This document shows, piece by piece, positions 10,241 to 21,070 of a stretch of 64,000 nt of DNA (its first letter is position 1; each line of letters begins with the position of its first letter). The stretch comes from Datura wrightii. Lineage: Eukaryota; Streptophyta; Magnoliopsida; Solanales; Solanaceae. The DNA lies in NCBI GenBank assembly GCA_035772735.1, contig JASDFA010000002.1, forward strand, positions 35,360,501-35,424,500, read 5' to 3'. The notes beneath the pieces were generated by a model, which was given only the letters and a program-made list of their open reading frames with translations, had not been told where the DNA came from and did no database searches. The position numbers and the translations under genes are program-made.

Positions 10241-11335
10241 TAATTAAAGTGAGGTGTTGGATCAAATTTTTGAGTGAAAATAAGCATATTTTAAAAATAG
10301 TAGAATGAAAAAGAGTATTTTCTCTTCTCTCTCTTCTCTCTCAATGTAGGTTAAGCTAATCTACGCTACCTGTGATGGAAGGAAAGATGGGAAGGTACGA
10401 ACCTGCAAATCGGTGATTGCTATGTATTTGCTCAATATCACAGTGCCTGGTAGTCGATGTCACCCATTGGTGGAACCTTGATCGAATTCGTCAAATTTGT
10501 AGACTACAAGATTGAAATCGGGGAATGAATCTCTAGCTGGAGTTGGAGTATCAGTTGCATACACTAGCGGTTTAGCTTATGTAATCGGTTCGCCAACAAC
10601 GCCATTACCACGGCTTGTAGTAAGGACTCTGCCAGTGGATGTAATATTAGTTACTTAGGCTGCTGGGAATTCCCCTGCTCCTCAGATGACCCAGGGGATA
10701 GGAGGGACCTCAATTGACCCAAGTGTCGTAGGAGCTAATCAGAGTGAACCTTGGGAAAATCTATTTATAGGAAATAGGCTGCAGCGAATGGTATGGCTAT
10801 CAACTAAGTCACACCTACTATAGTTAATGGGGAATCGATTATGCAATTGGACAAAATAGAGCTAGAATCTGAAAGAAAGAAGTGGAATTATGTGGTGATT
10901 GCATATGTTGTAGGGGATACCCCCGGTTATCATTATATGAACAAGTATATATGTTAGATATGGAATTCCATTGCAAAACCAGATCTGTATTATCACAATG
11001 AAGGGTATTGCATAGTTAAATTCCAAAGTATGGTAGATTTTAATGAAGTATTATACTCTGGATCGTACACAGTGAACAATATAACTTTGGCCGTTAAGTA
11101 GTGGTCTCCACAGTTTGATTTTAGCTCAAAATTTATCAGAGGTTCCATTATGGCTACGGTTTTCGAAATTACTATGAATTCTTGGAGCTGTGATTCACTC
11201 AGCCTTATTGCAAGTGCTATTGGAATTCCTATGTATGCTGATGAGTGCACAACTAAGAAAAAAAGGATTTTATATGCTCGAAGTGTCATTGAGGTCAATA
11301 TCACCAAGGAATTGCCTGAAACTGAGAACCTGCGG
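10241..11335 (+). pseudogene. LINE ORF1 remnant with DUF4283-type domain
   Basis: After a CT-rich leader (10320-10350), a frame starts around ATG 10376 and is recognisable from about 10830. It contains the order WNYVVIAYVVGDTPGYHYM, then GYCIVKF, then IASAIGIPMYADECTTK and RSVIEVNITKELPET. This is the DUF4283 domain found at the start of plant L1-type ORF1, with in-frame stops at about 10952 and 11097. The match ends at ~11330, where an LTR fragment begins. The zinc knuckle of ORF1 and the endonuclease of ORF2 are missing. The RT half of a LINE lies beyond the LTR at 18917, same strand; I infer both are one element. Confidence 0.75.
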
Positions 11336-13395
11336 CTATATTATGATATGATACAACATAAAATATATGCGTCAGTACTTTGAATGTACTGAATAAGTGA
11401 GATATGCAATAAGCATGACAAAAATAAGAATTGAATAGAAATAACATGAAATGACCAACCGATACTAAAAACTGATAAAAAAACTGAGCTATAATTGGTA
11501 TGGTCAATACAGACCCTGAATGATGGTCATAAACATGTCTTGGAACTGAGTGACTGAACTGAGCTAAACTGAATTGAACTGAACTGAAACTGTACTGACA
11601 TGTGGGAGAGTCCATAACTAACATATAACCATGTGAGCTAAAAGGTGGAGTCCAATGTATACACCCAATTAGAGAAAGCCCACTATACTTTGCTAGTGTA
11701 TAGTGGCTAAGCTAAGTGATCACAAGTCTGGGGCCCCTTGGGCTAATAAACTACGGTGGAATTGTAGTTCTGGGAACCTGGGTGTACTGGAACCCCAGCT
11801 CACTCGGTGCTAAGTACTACTCCCACTAAATAGTCCTAACTTGATTGCTAAGCTGATAGCTCGAAGTTGGGGTCCTAAACTAAGTTAGGAGTACATATTT
11901 GGAACTATCCTGAGAGTCTGTAGGACCGAATAACTAAATACTAGTGTTCTAAGACTGGTTAGAGCTGCTTTATCTGGAAGCATCGTAATCGTCTAAAGAA
12001 CTAGCTGATAACTTATTAATGATGGTTCTAAGAGTGGTCAGAGTTGCTTATCCGGAAGCGTCATAACCGTCTAGAGAACTAACTGATAACTGATATCTGA
12101 AAGCTAGAACTGGGAGGTATTTCTGACACCTCAAGAAAACTGAATATAGTCAAACTGATCAGCTGACATTATTGTAACATACTGAAAATTCTAGTTTCTA
12201 TCTAAGACTAGACTAACATGCAAACTGACCATGAACTCACATGATTGTAATAACATGGAAATTCAAGAACTAATAGTGTCAAGAAACAATGGTATCTAGT
12301 AAACTATGCAAGATCCAATTTACTGTGTTTATAGAGTTAGGGCTAAACCACTTCACATGAAGTAGATAGAAACATGATTACTATGTAGAGGAAACATAGC
12401 AAGAATTCATATAAACAACAATCCATACGAACTAATAAGAATCTGGCTAAAAATTTACCCTAACTCAAAACCTCAGGGCTAGAACTAATAAGAAACTTCA
12501 AAAGGATTTTGGGGAACAAGGGAAGGACAATTCCCATGCTGAACTCTCACATACCTGGTGTTCAAAATCCCCGAGAAAACCCTTGAGAAATATGAAAAGA
12601 AAATTGAAACACTTGATCCTGCTCTATGCTTTCTGATTGAGTTTTCTATGTTCTAGCATAGAGAGAATAAGAGGAATGAAGAGGGAATGTCGATTACCTC
12701 TCTAAATCCTCAGAATATAACCCAAAAATGACATAGTTTAGGGATTAAAAAGGTGGAAAGTTACAAAAATTAAAAAGGTGGAAAGTTACAAAAATGCCCT
12801 TGAAATAAAAACTGGAAAATTGCTCAACAAGGACCAACAGGTCACACAATGAGTCATTGATTGATACCATGACTCGTTGGGACCAGTCATTGGTCTTGGG
12901 TTTGAAATTAGGGCTCACTGGAAAAGGACCACAGAAGGGAACCATGACTTGTTGGATGGGCCAATGGGTCGTTGGTTCCTCTCGTGGTCACTGACAGGAA
13001 AACTTGGTCACTCTGCTAATAGATCACACAACAACTCATTGGTAGAACCAACAGGTCATTTTTTCTATTCGTCATCTCCACTGGAAAAACCGAGGGATTT
13101 CTAGACTTATTTCCATGGATGGAAACAATGACTCGTTGTGTGACACAACGGAACATTGTTTCTTCTCGTTGATACTAGAAAAAGATTTTGAATAACACCT
13201 GGACTCCAAGTAACGAGTCACACCACGAGTCATTACATCAAACGATGACTCGTTGTCTGACCCATGGGTTCCTAGAAAGGGTTTAACTGATTTCTTAATT
13301 AGGAATGCAACGAGTGACAGGACAAATCCTTACTCCTCACAACGGGTCATTCCAAGTCTCATTGATTCCCAAAGAATAACTCGTAGGGGTGACTA
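11336..13395 (-). mobile_element. Family-3 LTR fragment, larger part
   Basis: Minus-strand LTR sequence resembling those at 27436-29857 and 59351-60576. The shared landmark TCAGTACTTTGAATGTACTGA occurs at 11374-11392 (allowing one end difference). The outer ~0.4 kb of the LTR and all internal sequence are missing on the left. It is interrupted at 13396 by the family-2 element and resumes at 18785, ending at 18916 with GGTGTTACA (minus-strand start TGTAACACCCC). The upstream part has many AATGACTCGTTG words (12845-13390). Confidence 0.7.
12845..13390 (-). repeat. AATGACTCGTT word block in family-3 LTR
   Basis: At least eight degenerate copies of AATGACTCGTTG or its complement CAACGAGTCATT, in both orientations and irregularly spaced, continuing at 18785-18840 beyond the inserted element. 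The core is a palindrome of odd length around a central C. It is related to the ACGACTCGTGG words of other family-3 LTRs. Confidence 0.65.
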
Positions 13396-13560
13396 TGTTA
13401 TACCCCGTAGGATTTCTGGCACCTAGACGACCTATTCGCACGTTGGTTAAGCATATTTGAAGGCCATACATGTTGGAGAAAGGCCCGGGAAAAGATCCGA
13501 CGAGAAACCTGTCGAACCATCGCGGAAGGAGCCGAGGTAGAGCCCCTCCGCGATGGCAGC

Positions 13561-13600
13561 GTGTCATGGAGGAGGGGCCTCCGCGTTGTCTCCGTGACAC
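13561..13600 (+). repeat. 40-bp cassette with 10-bp inverted ends, family-2 LTR
   Basis: GTGTCATGGA at the start and TCCGTGACAC at the end, 40 bases, with CCTCCGCG in the middle. The ends pair with one mismatch. It is preceded by CTCCGCGATGGCAGC, a block also seen before the copies in the Athila-like element. It lies 23 bases upstream of the TATA box. Confidence 0.85.
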
Positions 13601-13623
13601 ATTGGCCTTGTTCAGGCCCAAGT

Positions 13624-13631
13624 ATATAAAG
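13624..13631 (+). promoter_or_regulatory. TATA box of family-2 LTR
   Basis: TATATAAA within AAGTATATAAAGGCCACTTC. The sibling LTR has the same context on the minus strand (TATATAAGGCTCCCACTTCG, 46592-46611). Conservation of this region and its distance from the LTR start support a promoter role. Confidence 0.65.
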
Positions 13632-15960
13632 GCCACTTCGGTTTTAAATCATTTAACCACACAATTAATTCCAAAAAACAGAGGGTGAGCGGCAGAGAGA
13701 AGTAAGAACGAAGGAAATTATATAATTTTCATCCGATTACAATGCTAAACGTTGCCCAAATTCAAATTAACTCCAGATACTGAGGTATTTAGCAGCAGAG
13801 AGCATTCCTACTGATTCAGTTTCGTAAAATACGGTCGACGAATCGTCGAGCCACCGAGCTAAGGTAAGTGGAATTGCTCTAAATTAGTGTCTATGTGTTC
13901 CTAACTGTGAAGTGAATATTTCTCCCTTCTGGACCGCTGAAAAATAGCGAGTTTTCGACCGTCTTTCGATAAGCCTAAGCTCGGGCTATAAACTATATCG
14001 AAAGTGATGTTACTCTTTAAAGTGAAGTTGTATTTAGTATTGATTGACATATTTATGAATGCAGTTGGGAGAAAATAGTTGAAGTACCGGCCGAGTCCCG
14101 TCCGACAGACGAATAATTCAAGGATAAGGTATGTAAAGTTAAGTTCCCTCAGCAAGTTAAGTAATATCGGTACAGTGTAGTAATTTACAGACCAGTAGAA
14201 TGCTCAGAAGTCGAGTGTTACGTTATTGTGAATGTTGATACGATATGAGAAGCATCGAGTTGTAACTTGCGTGAAACTTACTAGTAACACAAGTGTTAGA
14301 AACTGCCCAGTATGCTCAGTATGTGATGTAATATGAACTGTTAAGATATTATTGTATTTAGTTGAAACCCCGTAAAGTGTTGCAATATCCGTAAAGCACC
14401 TCAGAAATAGAATGACAGGCTAAACTAAAGCTTAGAAAGCATGTTAGGAATAGGAAATCATGTTAATACAGAAACTCAGTAAATAGCATAGTTTTCAGCA
14501 GAAACACTATCTGGTATAGCATTTTCCCCAGTACAGTCTGGCAGGAGACTATATTCATATATATATATTTACCAGTCTCAGCACGTATTAAATACGTATA
14601 GATTACTATCATTAGTTCAGCATGTAATATATATGATACTTTACCCCTATTAGCCTCAGCATGTGAGATATGCAGACAGTATTACTAGTTGAGACCGTTG
14701 TATTGTTTGGGGTTGGACTACCTAGCATCCATGACCGCCCCATGGTTAATAGCTGTATCGACTCGTCCGCCAGAGGACGAGGATACGTCGCTCTATGGAG
14801 TGGCATGCCGTCCCCCAGGGGACGAAGATGGGATGCCAGTTTTCCCCATATTTTGCCTTGGTCGGCTTTTATACACCCCCGTCGAGCGGATACGCCCGGG
14901 TGTTGATTCAGGAGTCCTTCGGACTCAGGTACAGTTATAGTCAGGGGCTCAGCGAGCCCAAGTGCATACCCAGGGGACCGGCAGGATGCTTATAGGGGTT
15001 ATAGGAGATGGGATAACCGGGGTAGGGGTATAGATTCTGTGCTGGTTGTACCTCCCGGCTTATGGGGGCCGGGTAAGGTTTGTGTGTGCTATGTTATGTT
15101 ATGATATGTTAAACTGTGTTACAGTGGATATGAGTAGATCGACAGTAGAACGATAAATCCTCAAGTATGACTCCTACTCCTTCCAGTATGATTAAGAGAA
15201 GGTATGACTTACATTATCAGACAGTTGATCTATCCCTTCTATTTCAGTTTCATCAGTTATATTATTGTTTCAGATATTTCTTTCAGTTATTGCTTTACAT
15301 ACTCAGTACCAGTGGTACTGACGCCCGGTGGGGCGCTGCATTACTTGCCTGCAGGTACTCATAGACGAGCAGGCGATACTACGTGATTCCTGTCAGCGGT
15401 TGAGTATTCAGCTCCTGTCATCCGGAGACTGAATTCCAGAGGTGTATTTCAGTTCCTTCTGTTGTATAGTACGGGTAGGTTGGGGCCCTGTCCCAATCAT
15501 TTCTATTACTTTTCCTAGAGACTTGCAGTCTGTATATACCTCCCTGTGGTCAGATGAGCCGGTCGTGTGAGGCCGTGCAGTTGTATAGCTGTTAGTACTC
15601 TTTATTTCTTTTATGTTGGCCGTGTGGGGCCATAGTTTGCCAGTAGTGGTGACCTTGCCAGTCACGTAGTTTCTAGTACTTCATGATTGAGTTATAGATA
15701 ACTAGACAGAATGGTGGCCTTGTCGGCCCGCATAGATTTCCCTGAATTGATATGTTTTTTGTCAGCTGTTAATACAAGTACAGGAGGCTATAGGCCAATG
15801 GGCCGGGGGATGTGTTTACAGCCGTTATATAGCCCTTTGTTTCCAGAAATATGAGTTAGAGCCAGCCAGGCACCAGATGTGCCCAGGCTTAGCAGTCCAG
15901 CAGTTCAGGTCCCAGTAGGGCACCAGGTGCCAGTCATGCCCCCCAAGGCGGGGGGTGACA

Positions 15961-15978
15961 AACTTGGTATCAGAGCAG
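15961..15978 (+). other. Primer binding site, family-2 element
   Basis: AACTTGGTATCAGAGCAG directly follows the LTR. TTGGTATCAGAGC is the standard match to the 3' end of plant initiator-methionine tRNA. The leader from here to the gag ATG (15979-16172) shows nothing else that I recognise. Confidence 0.85.
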
Positions 15979-16172
15979 GTCGTATCCCAGGGAGTCTGCA
16001 AGCCGTGCTAAGTAGAGTCCTGTCCATGGATGTGTTGTGCACAACATACTATGGGTTGGAGGCTGCAAGGCATGATAGGATGGTTGTCTTTTATTCTTAT
16101 TCAGTCGTGCTGTAGAGCAGTACAATATAGGGTTGAGTCCCTAAAGCTTACTATATTCTTTGGTTACAGATA

Positions 16173-17109
16173 ATGTCAGATTAGCGACACCCTATCATAG
16201 GTCGGAGCTTAGATGTTGCAGCAGGGGAAGGTACCAGCAGGATGCCTCACCCTTGTTTAGAAACAGCCCGATCAGAGGGCACTACAGAGGCATCGTCCCA
16301 GCCTCCTCAGCAGTCTCCACCATGTCAGGAGCCACTTGGGGCGACATTACCTTCAGCAGTCCCTGTACCGACACCTTCTGACCAGGAGGTTAGGAGTGCT
16401 GTAGTTATGTTAGCACAGATGATGGCTGCTCAGCGTCATCCACTGCCGTCTACAGTTGCATAGTTATCAGGAGGGCCCGGTAGTTCGAGGGTCCAAGAGT
16501 TTTTAGCCTTGAATCCCCCACAGTTTACAGGTACGGATCGGATAGAGGACCCTCAGGATTTTCTGGATCAAATGCAGAGAATCTTCAGGGTTATGCATGC
16601 CATGCCTACCGAATCAGTTGAATTAGCAGCATTTCAGTTACGGGATATTGTGGTGTTATGGTATGAAAGCTGGGAAAGGTCCCGAGGGAGAGATGTTTCC
16701 CCTCCCACCTGGTCCAGCTTTTCAGGGGCTTTTCTGGATCACTATCTGCCGCGGGAGATTCGGCAGGCCCGGGTAGACCAGTTCCTACATCTGGAGCAGG
16801 GGGCCATGAGTGTCCGGGAATATTACTTGCGGTTTCATTCCTTAGTCCGGTATGCACCGGCCTTTGTTGATACCATGGCATCCAGAGTACACCGCTTCAT
16901 CATGGGATTGAATCCAGAATATGTTGAGACTTGTATCACAGCCACACTGCGAGAGGACATGGACATTGCTCGGGTTCAGGCAATTGCCCAGAATATTAAG
17001 GGCATCAGGCAGCGACAACGGGAGATCAGAAGGGTCTGTCAAGAACAGCGTCGCCGGGACAGGCCAGTTGAGTTACAGAGGGAGGCCCGGGGAGGACCAG
17101 GGCCACTAT
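16173..17109 (+). pseudogene. gag of family-2 chromovirus
   Basis: ATG at 16173 (MSD), then TAG at codon 4 (16182) and another TAG at 16461; the frame is otherwise open to 17109. The relative at 38393-46793 has CAG at codon 4, so that stop is one C-to-T change. The matrix/capsid-like core holds PPQFTGTDRIEDPQDFLDQM, then YYLRFHSLVRYAPAF and RVHRFIMGLNPEY, a retrotransposon gag domain of chromovirus type. It is cut off before the zinc knuckle by the solo LTR. In the cell, gag would form the particle that packages element RNA. Confidence 0.85.
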
Positions 17110-18106
17110 TGTTGACGTGCCCGATTCGCGCGTCCGCAAGTGTACAGGTCGTACAAGTAATATAGTGGCTCTTTTTAAGAACCGGATTGTCGAACCCACA
17201 GGGACTGGACCCATTCCTCTAACTATCCGTTTCTAGTGTGATCTTAAATACCTCAAGTGTTGGTTATAGACATTTTCGATTGAGATTAATTAAGTCTAAG
17301 TTTGGGTCAACGAAATATTCTGAAATCACTCTAGGAGCAACATAGAGTTAAAACCAATTAATCATGCAATCCTACGATTTGCAATGGGTTAAGCATGGAA
17401 CTATCAATTGTTATTTCACATAATTAAAATTGCATGTTTATGGTCTTTCGAGCCTCTAAACACGACAATCTAGCCTCACTGCATCATTGTGAGCGAGGAG
17501 TTTAATTTTCTAGTCGCGGGCAATCAATTATGTTGTGGTTTACGGGGAAACGATTAGGGACTTTCGTACGTCTAACCATTTAACTCAACTTAGCCTCACA
17601 ACTACTTCTTCGAGTGGTGATGTGACATCCCAAGTTGGTCTTTCATAACCCCCGTGTGTCAACCAAGCAAGGTGTGAGGTATATTTCTATCCTTACACAA
17701 TATCTCTCCCTAGAGACAAACATGCTCCTTACATTCTCATGTCCTGACCTAGGTAATGCTTTCTCAAGCTATTACTCAAGCTAACAAATATGCTTTCATG
17801 GTGATCAATCATAAAAACAACCAACAATCCAAAATGCAAGACGTAAACAACAATCAATAACTTAATTCCAAAACAATTCATAAAAGCACAATCATAATTC
17901 ATGGCTTCAACCCTAGAGGAAGGGTTCTTGCCATTCATGTTCGTAAAACTACAATTAACTAATACTAAACTAACATACTTACATGAATTTGGTAGATGAG
18001 AAGGGAATTTGATAAACCCTAGATGAGTTCTCCCACTTCTCCCTTCACTCCTAGGTGGTTTTTCAGAATAAAATCGTGACCAAATGATTTTAGGAGCTAA
18101 GGGTTC

Positions 18107-18114
18107 AATTTATA
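18107..18114 (-). promoter_or_regulatory. TATA box of Athila-type solo LTR
   Basis: On the minus strand TATAAATT, 45 bases downstream of the 40-bp cassette. The order cassette then TATA is the same as in the LTR at 5359-6752. Confidence 0.5.
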
Positions 18115-18159
18115 GTAAATGGAAAACGTGCATAATTTAGCCTGTAATGGAACAGCTCC

Positions 18160-18199
18160 GTGTCACGGAGTGTATCGCGGAGCACTGCCTTCGTGACAC
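18160..18199 (-). repeat. 40-bp cassette with 10-bp inverted ends, solo-LTR copy
   Basis: On the minus strand it begins GTGTCACGAA and ends TCCGTGACAC, 40 bases. The central CAGTGCTCCGCGATACAC is identical to the copy at 5777-5816. Further GC-rich words (GTGCCACGC, GCGTGGCACG) follow at 18265-18450 and produce long spurious open frames there. Confidence 0.85.
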
Positions 18200-18549
18200 G
18201 GAGGCAACGCGAAAGCTCTCTGGAAAGTGCCTCAGGAACCCAAGCTGCCGAGGGTCACCGCGTTGGCCAACGTGCCACGCTGCTCATGCAGCGCGTTGGC
18301 AAGCTGCTGTCGCGCAGCTGGCCTAGCGTGGCACGGCGCTGGCGCGCTAGTTTACTACCTGCTGCTGCCGTTTGCTGCCTTCTCTCGTGCGCTTGGTGAG
18401 GGCGTGGCATGGCACTGGGCACGGCACACGCACAGCGTGGCACGCTGCCTGGCGCGGCCAGCCTTGCCAAGGCATGCTCCTTGCCGACTTTCGCCACTTG
18501 CTTCCACTCCATTCCTTGCTATTCATCAACTTGTGAATTTAGTTCCTCA

Positions 18550-18779
18550 AAATCCTTTCCCTGAATTTATATGTTTCTGGTCAGCTGTTAGTACAGGTAC
18601 AGGAGGCTATAGGCCAATGGGCCGGGGGCTGTGTTTATAGCCGTTATATAGCCCTTTGTTTCCAGAAATATGAGTTAGAGCCAGCCAGGCACCAGATGTG
18701 CCCAGGCTTAGCAGTCCAGCAGTTTAGGTCCCAGTAGGGCACTAGGTGCCAGTCATGCCCCCCAAGGCGGGGCGTGACA
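18550..18779 (+). mobile_element. 3' LTR remnant of family-2 chromovirus
   Basis: The 230 bases from CCCTGAATTTATATG to GGGCGTGACA are nearly identical to 15733-15960, the end of the 5' LTR. This shows that the 3' LTR has lost its first 2.3 kb together with the pol region, and that the right target duplication belongs to this element. Confidence 0.85.
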
Positions 18780-18784
18780 GACTA

Positions 18785-18916
18785 GGACCTAGACAATGAC
18801 TTATTACTGCTGACAATGACTCGTTGTCTCGGTCGTTCTAAGACAAAAATTTTCTGGTTCATTCTGATTTTCATGCAGAGTCTGATTTTGATCTAGGAAA
18901 GTTTTGGGGTGTTACA
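18785..18916 (-). mobile_element. Family-3 LTR fragment, start of the LTR
   Basis: Continuation of the LTR at 11336-13395 beyond the family-2 insertion. It carries AATGACTCGTTG words and ends on the plus strand with TTGGGGTGTTACA, which read on the minus strand is the LTR start TGTAACACCCCAA. Confidence 0.7.
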
Positions 18917-20250
18917 AAAATTTTACAATAAATCATGGCCTATCATTAACAAGTAAGTAGTGGCATCAGTCCAAGTGTTCTTTGCTATAGGATAACTATT
19001 TAGAGGATTTAACTGTACAACCATTACGCTACTTCCTAAGATGTCGCATCCTGGTACCATTAAAGAACATAGACCCATTGCTTGATGATAAGTTTTATAT
19101 AAAAATTACTAAGGTCTTGGCTGCTAGGTTGAAGAATGCAATGCCTTGTGTCATTTCAGATGCATTGGCTGGTTTTCTTCTAGGCAGAAGAGTGGTTGAC
19201 AATGTAATCTGGATCATGAGTTAGTGAAAGCATATCCAAGGAAGGCTATATCTCCTAGATGTGTTATTAAAGTAGACATCCAAAAGGCTTATGACACTGT
19301 GGACTGGAAGTTTCTTAAACAAGTTCTAGATAGGCTAAGTTTTCATGACAGATTTTCTCATTGGGTGATGGAGTGTGTATATACTACTAATTAATCTATA
19401 GTATTTAATAGAGAATACACTAAACTATTTGATACAGCAATGGGATTGAGACAAGGTGACCCTACTTCTCCTTATTTGTTTTCCATTGTGATGGAATACC
19501 TTAGGAGATGCTTGAAATGTTTGAAGACTAATAAGAGTATTAAATATCATCCTGTGTGCTCTAAACTGGAGTTAACTCATTTGAGGTTTGCTAATGATCT
19601 CCTTATTTTCTCAAGAGGAGATAGTGAGTCTATTATTCAACTACATGCCCAATTCTGTATATTCTTTGAGGCATCTGGTCTGCAAACTAATTTGGCCAAA
19701 AGTGCAATATACTATGGAGGAGTTGACTTTCCTGCTCAACAACATATTCAACAAATATATGGCTATTCTCATGGTAGTTTTCCTTTCACTTATTTAGGCA
19801 TTTCTTGAGCTACAAAAAAATTGTCTGCTTTGCAATGGAAATCTTTGTGATAAAATGATAGGCAGAATCTCATCATGGATAGTTAAAAGTTTATCATATG
19901 CAGGCAGGCTACGACTAGTCCAAATAGTGATCTTTGGGAGCCAATCTTATTGGTCGCAAATCTTTGTTATGCCAATAAATTCTTAAAGATTATTGAAGCT
20001 TATTGTAGGAGCTACATCTGGTCGGACGGGCCGAGGGGGGGGGGCGGGGGGAATACTGTCACTATGAAGTCCTTAGTTGCTTGGGACAAAGTATGTGCTC
20101 CTAAAGCAGCTGGTGGCTTAAATTTGGTGAATCTAAAATTGTGGAATAGGGCCGCTATCACTATGTTGTTTTGGGAAGTGGCTACCAAGAAAGATAAGCT
20201 TTGGATTAGATAGATCTATAGGTACTACATAAAGGAGCTTTGTAGTATCT
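18917..20250 (+). pseudogene. LINE ORF2 remnant: reverse transcriptase and C-terminus
   Basis: Non-LTR reverse transcriptase of the plant L1 type. In order: FNCTTITLLPK near 19010, ITKVLAARLKNAMP (19100), KVDIQKAYDTVDW (19270), MGLRQGDPTSPYLF (19440) and FANDLLIF (19585), the catalytic F/Y-A-D-D with the first D changed to N. A C-terminal part follows with WDKVCAPKAAGGLNLVN (20080-20130). Stops and shifts occur at 19225, 19394, 19806 and 20211. The endonuclease domain that should precede RT is absent. Same strand as the ORF1 remnant at 10241-11335. Confidence 0.85.
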
Positions 20251-20867
20251 ATGGATTACGAAAATTTAGTGCTTAGGAATAATTCTAGTGTGATATATTT
20301 GTATTTAAATCAAATACTGCAGGTAATAATATTAATTAGATTATTTTCTATAATTAGTGACATAGCTGTATATAATTATTTGATTAACGATTATATGATA
20401 TATATAGAAATAAATCACGTTATAATTAGAGTCATTCTGATAGAAAATATATCTATGACATATTTTATATATTTATAATTTAAATTATTTAATTAGTATA
20501 CTGTGCAAGAAAAGATTGTGAAAATTTATTATAGCGTACGCTAATTATGGCGTGATTTACTTAAATTTAAATAAGATATTAATATAATTTGAATTTAAAT
20601 CAGAGACGCAACAACACAACATTATTTGATTAGCAATTACATGATTTATATGGGAAACAATTACGCCATAATTATAGTTATTATAATAAAAAAGATTTCT
20701 ACAAAATATTATATATATTTCTGAGGGATTCATTCAACATAATATGAATTATTCATAATATACAATATAGGAAAAAAAAACGACCTTGAAGTCATTATAA
20801 ATATTCAAAAGAATTCAAAAAATAAATGTATTAAATTAAATTTATCAGTGAGATATCCGGAAACAAG

Positions 20868-20972
20868 ATGCAATAGTATTTGAAAGTTCGTGTCGTGCAA
20901 TTATAGATGGTTTCCAATCACAAAAAGACAGACAATCCTATTTCAATAGAGATGTTACTGCATGATAAAAAG
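20868..20972 (+). pseudogene. RPA-like OB-fold piece (Helitron passenger), N-terminal
   Basis: 35 codons matching the start of the RPA-like gene at 52264. After ATG-CAA come YLKVRVV and DNPISIEMLL. The two positions that are W in the other copy (W-Y-L and L-W-M) are both TAG here, each a single G-to-A change from TGG. RPA70-like single-strand binding proteins are often carried by plant Helitrons. Only this piece remains; AT-rich repeats follow. Confidence 0.55.
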
Positions 20973-20998
20973 GTATTTTTATCATCTTGCTATCATTA

Positions 20999-21070
20999 TC
21001 TATATATTGTTAAAAGGAGGGTAGTCTAGCTCAATAATAAGACAAGTGGCATATTGAGAACTAGCCACTA
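20999..21070 (+). mobile_element. Candidate Helitron 5' end
   Basis: TCTATATATTGTTAAAAGG preceded by A, then GGGTAGTCTAG and AGTGGCATATTGAGAACTAG. Plant Helitrons start with TC, often as TCTATA..TTAAAA, and insert between A and T. Two more copies of the same start occur at 22086 and 50271, each followed by GGATAGT and GTGGCATATTGAGAACTA. No CTRR end with a hairpin was found to pair with them. Confidence 0.4.

Larger units (their letters stand above)
13396..15960 (+). mobile_element. 5' LTR of family-2 chromovirus (2565 bp)
   Basis: From TGTTATACCCCG to GGGGGGTGACA, followed at once by a primer binding site. The first 110 bases and the TATA region align with the LTR of the element at 38393-46793. 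The central part (14700-15000, GAGGATACGTCG and GGATGCCAG blocks) aligns too. Between the first part and the TATA box the two differ completely: this one has the GTGTCA cassette, the other has GTCGCAT palindromes. Confidence 0.85.
17110..18549 (-). mobile_element. Athila-type solo LTR (about 1440 bp)
   Basis: On the plus strand it runs from TGTTGACGTGCCC to TTAGTTCCTCA. Read on the minus strand it starts TGAGGAACTAAATTC and ends GGGCACGTCAACA. It contains the 40-bp cassette, then a TATA box, and near the end CCAGTCCCTGTGGGTTCG, typical for Athila-type LTRs. There are no internal sequences. The bases on its two sides do not form a duplication (CACTAT left, AAATC right), and host sequence between gag and the distal LTR is missing. 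The right boundary is less sure than the left. Confidence 0.7.
13396..18779 (+). mobile_element. Family-2 chromovirus, internally deleted, with duplication GACTA
   Basis: Left end TGTTATACCCCG, right end GGGCGTGACA, flanked by perfect 5-base repeats GACTA (13391-13395 and 18780-18784). It contains a full 5' LTR, primer site, leader and gag; then a foreign solo LTR; then only the last 230 bases of its 3' LTR. Protease, RT, RNase H and integrase are gone. Its gag and LTR are close to those of the minus-strand element at 38393-46793. It sits within a family-3 LTR, so it is younger than that LTR. Confidence 0.85.

Noticed and set aside
11150..11383. Possible small host gene
   Set aside because: It is the end of the LINE DUF4283 domain running into LTR sequence.
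12845..13390. CRISPR-like or satellite array of short repeats
   Set aside because: Repeats are degenerate, in both orientations and irregularly spaced, within a plant LTR; no uniform repeat-spacer structure.
15961..15978. tRNA gene suggested by TGGTATCAGAGC
   Set aside because: Only the complement of the tRNA 3' end is present, as expected for a primer binding site; no cloverleaf.
18227..18640. Open frame of 137 codons on the plus strand
   Set aside because: It runs through the GC-rich word block of the solo LTR and into the host 3' LTR; composition follows the repeats GCGTGGCACG and there is no recognisable domain.
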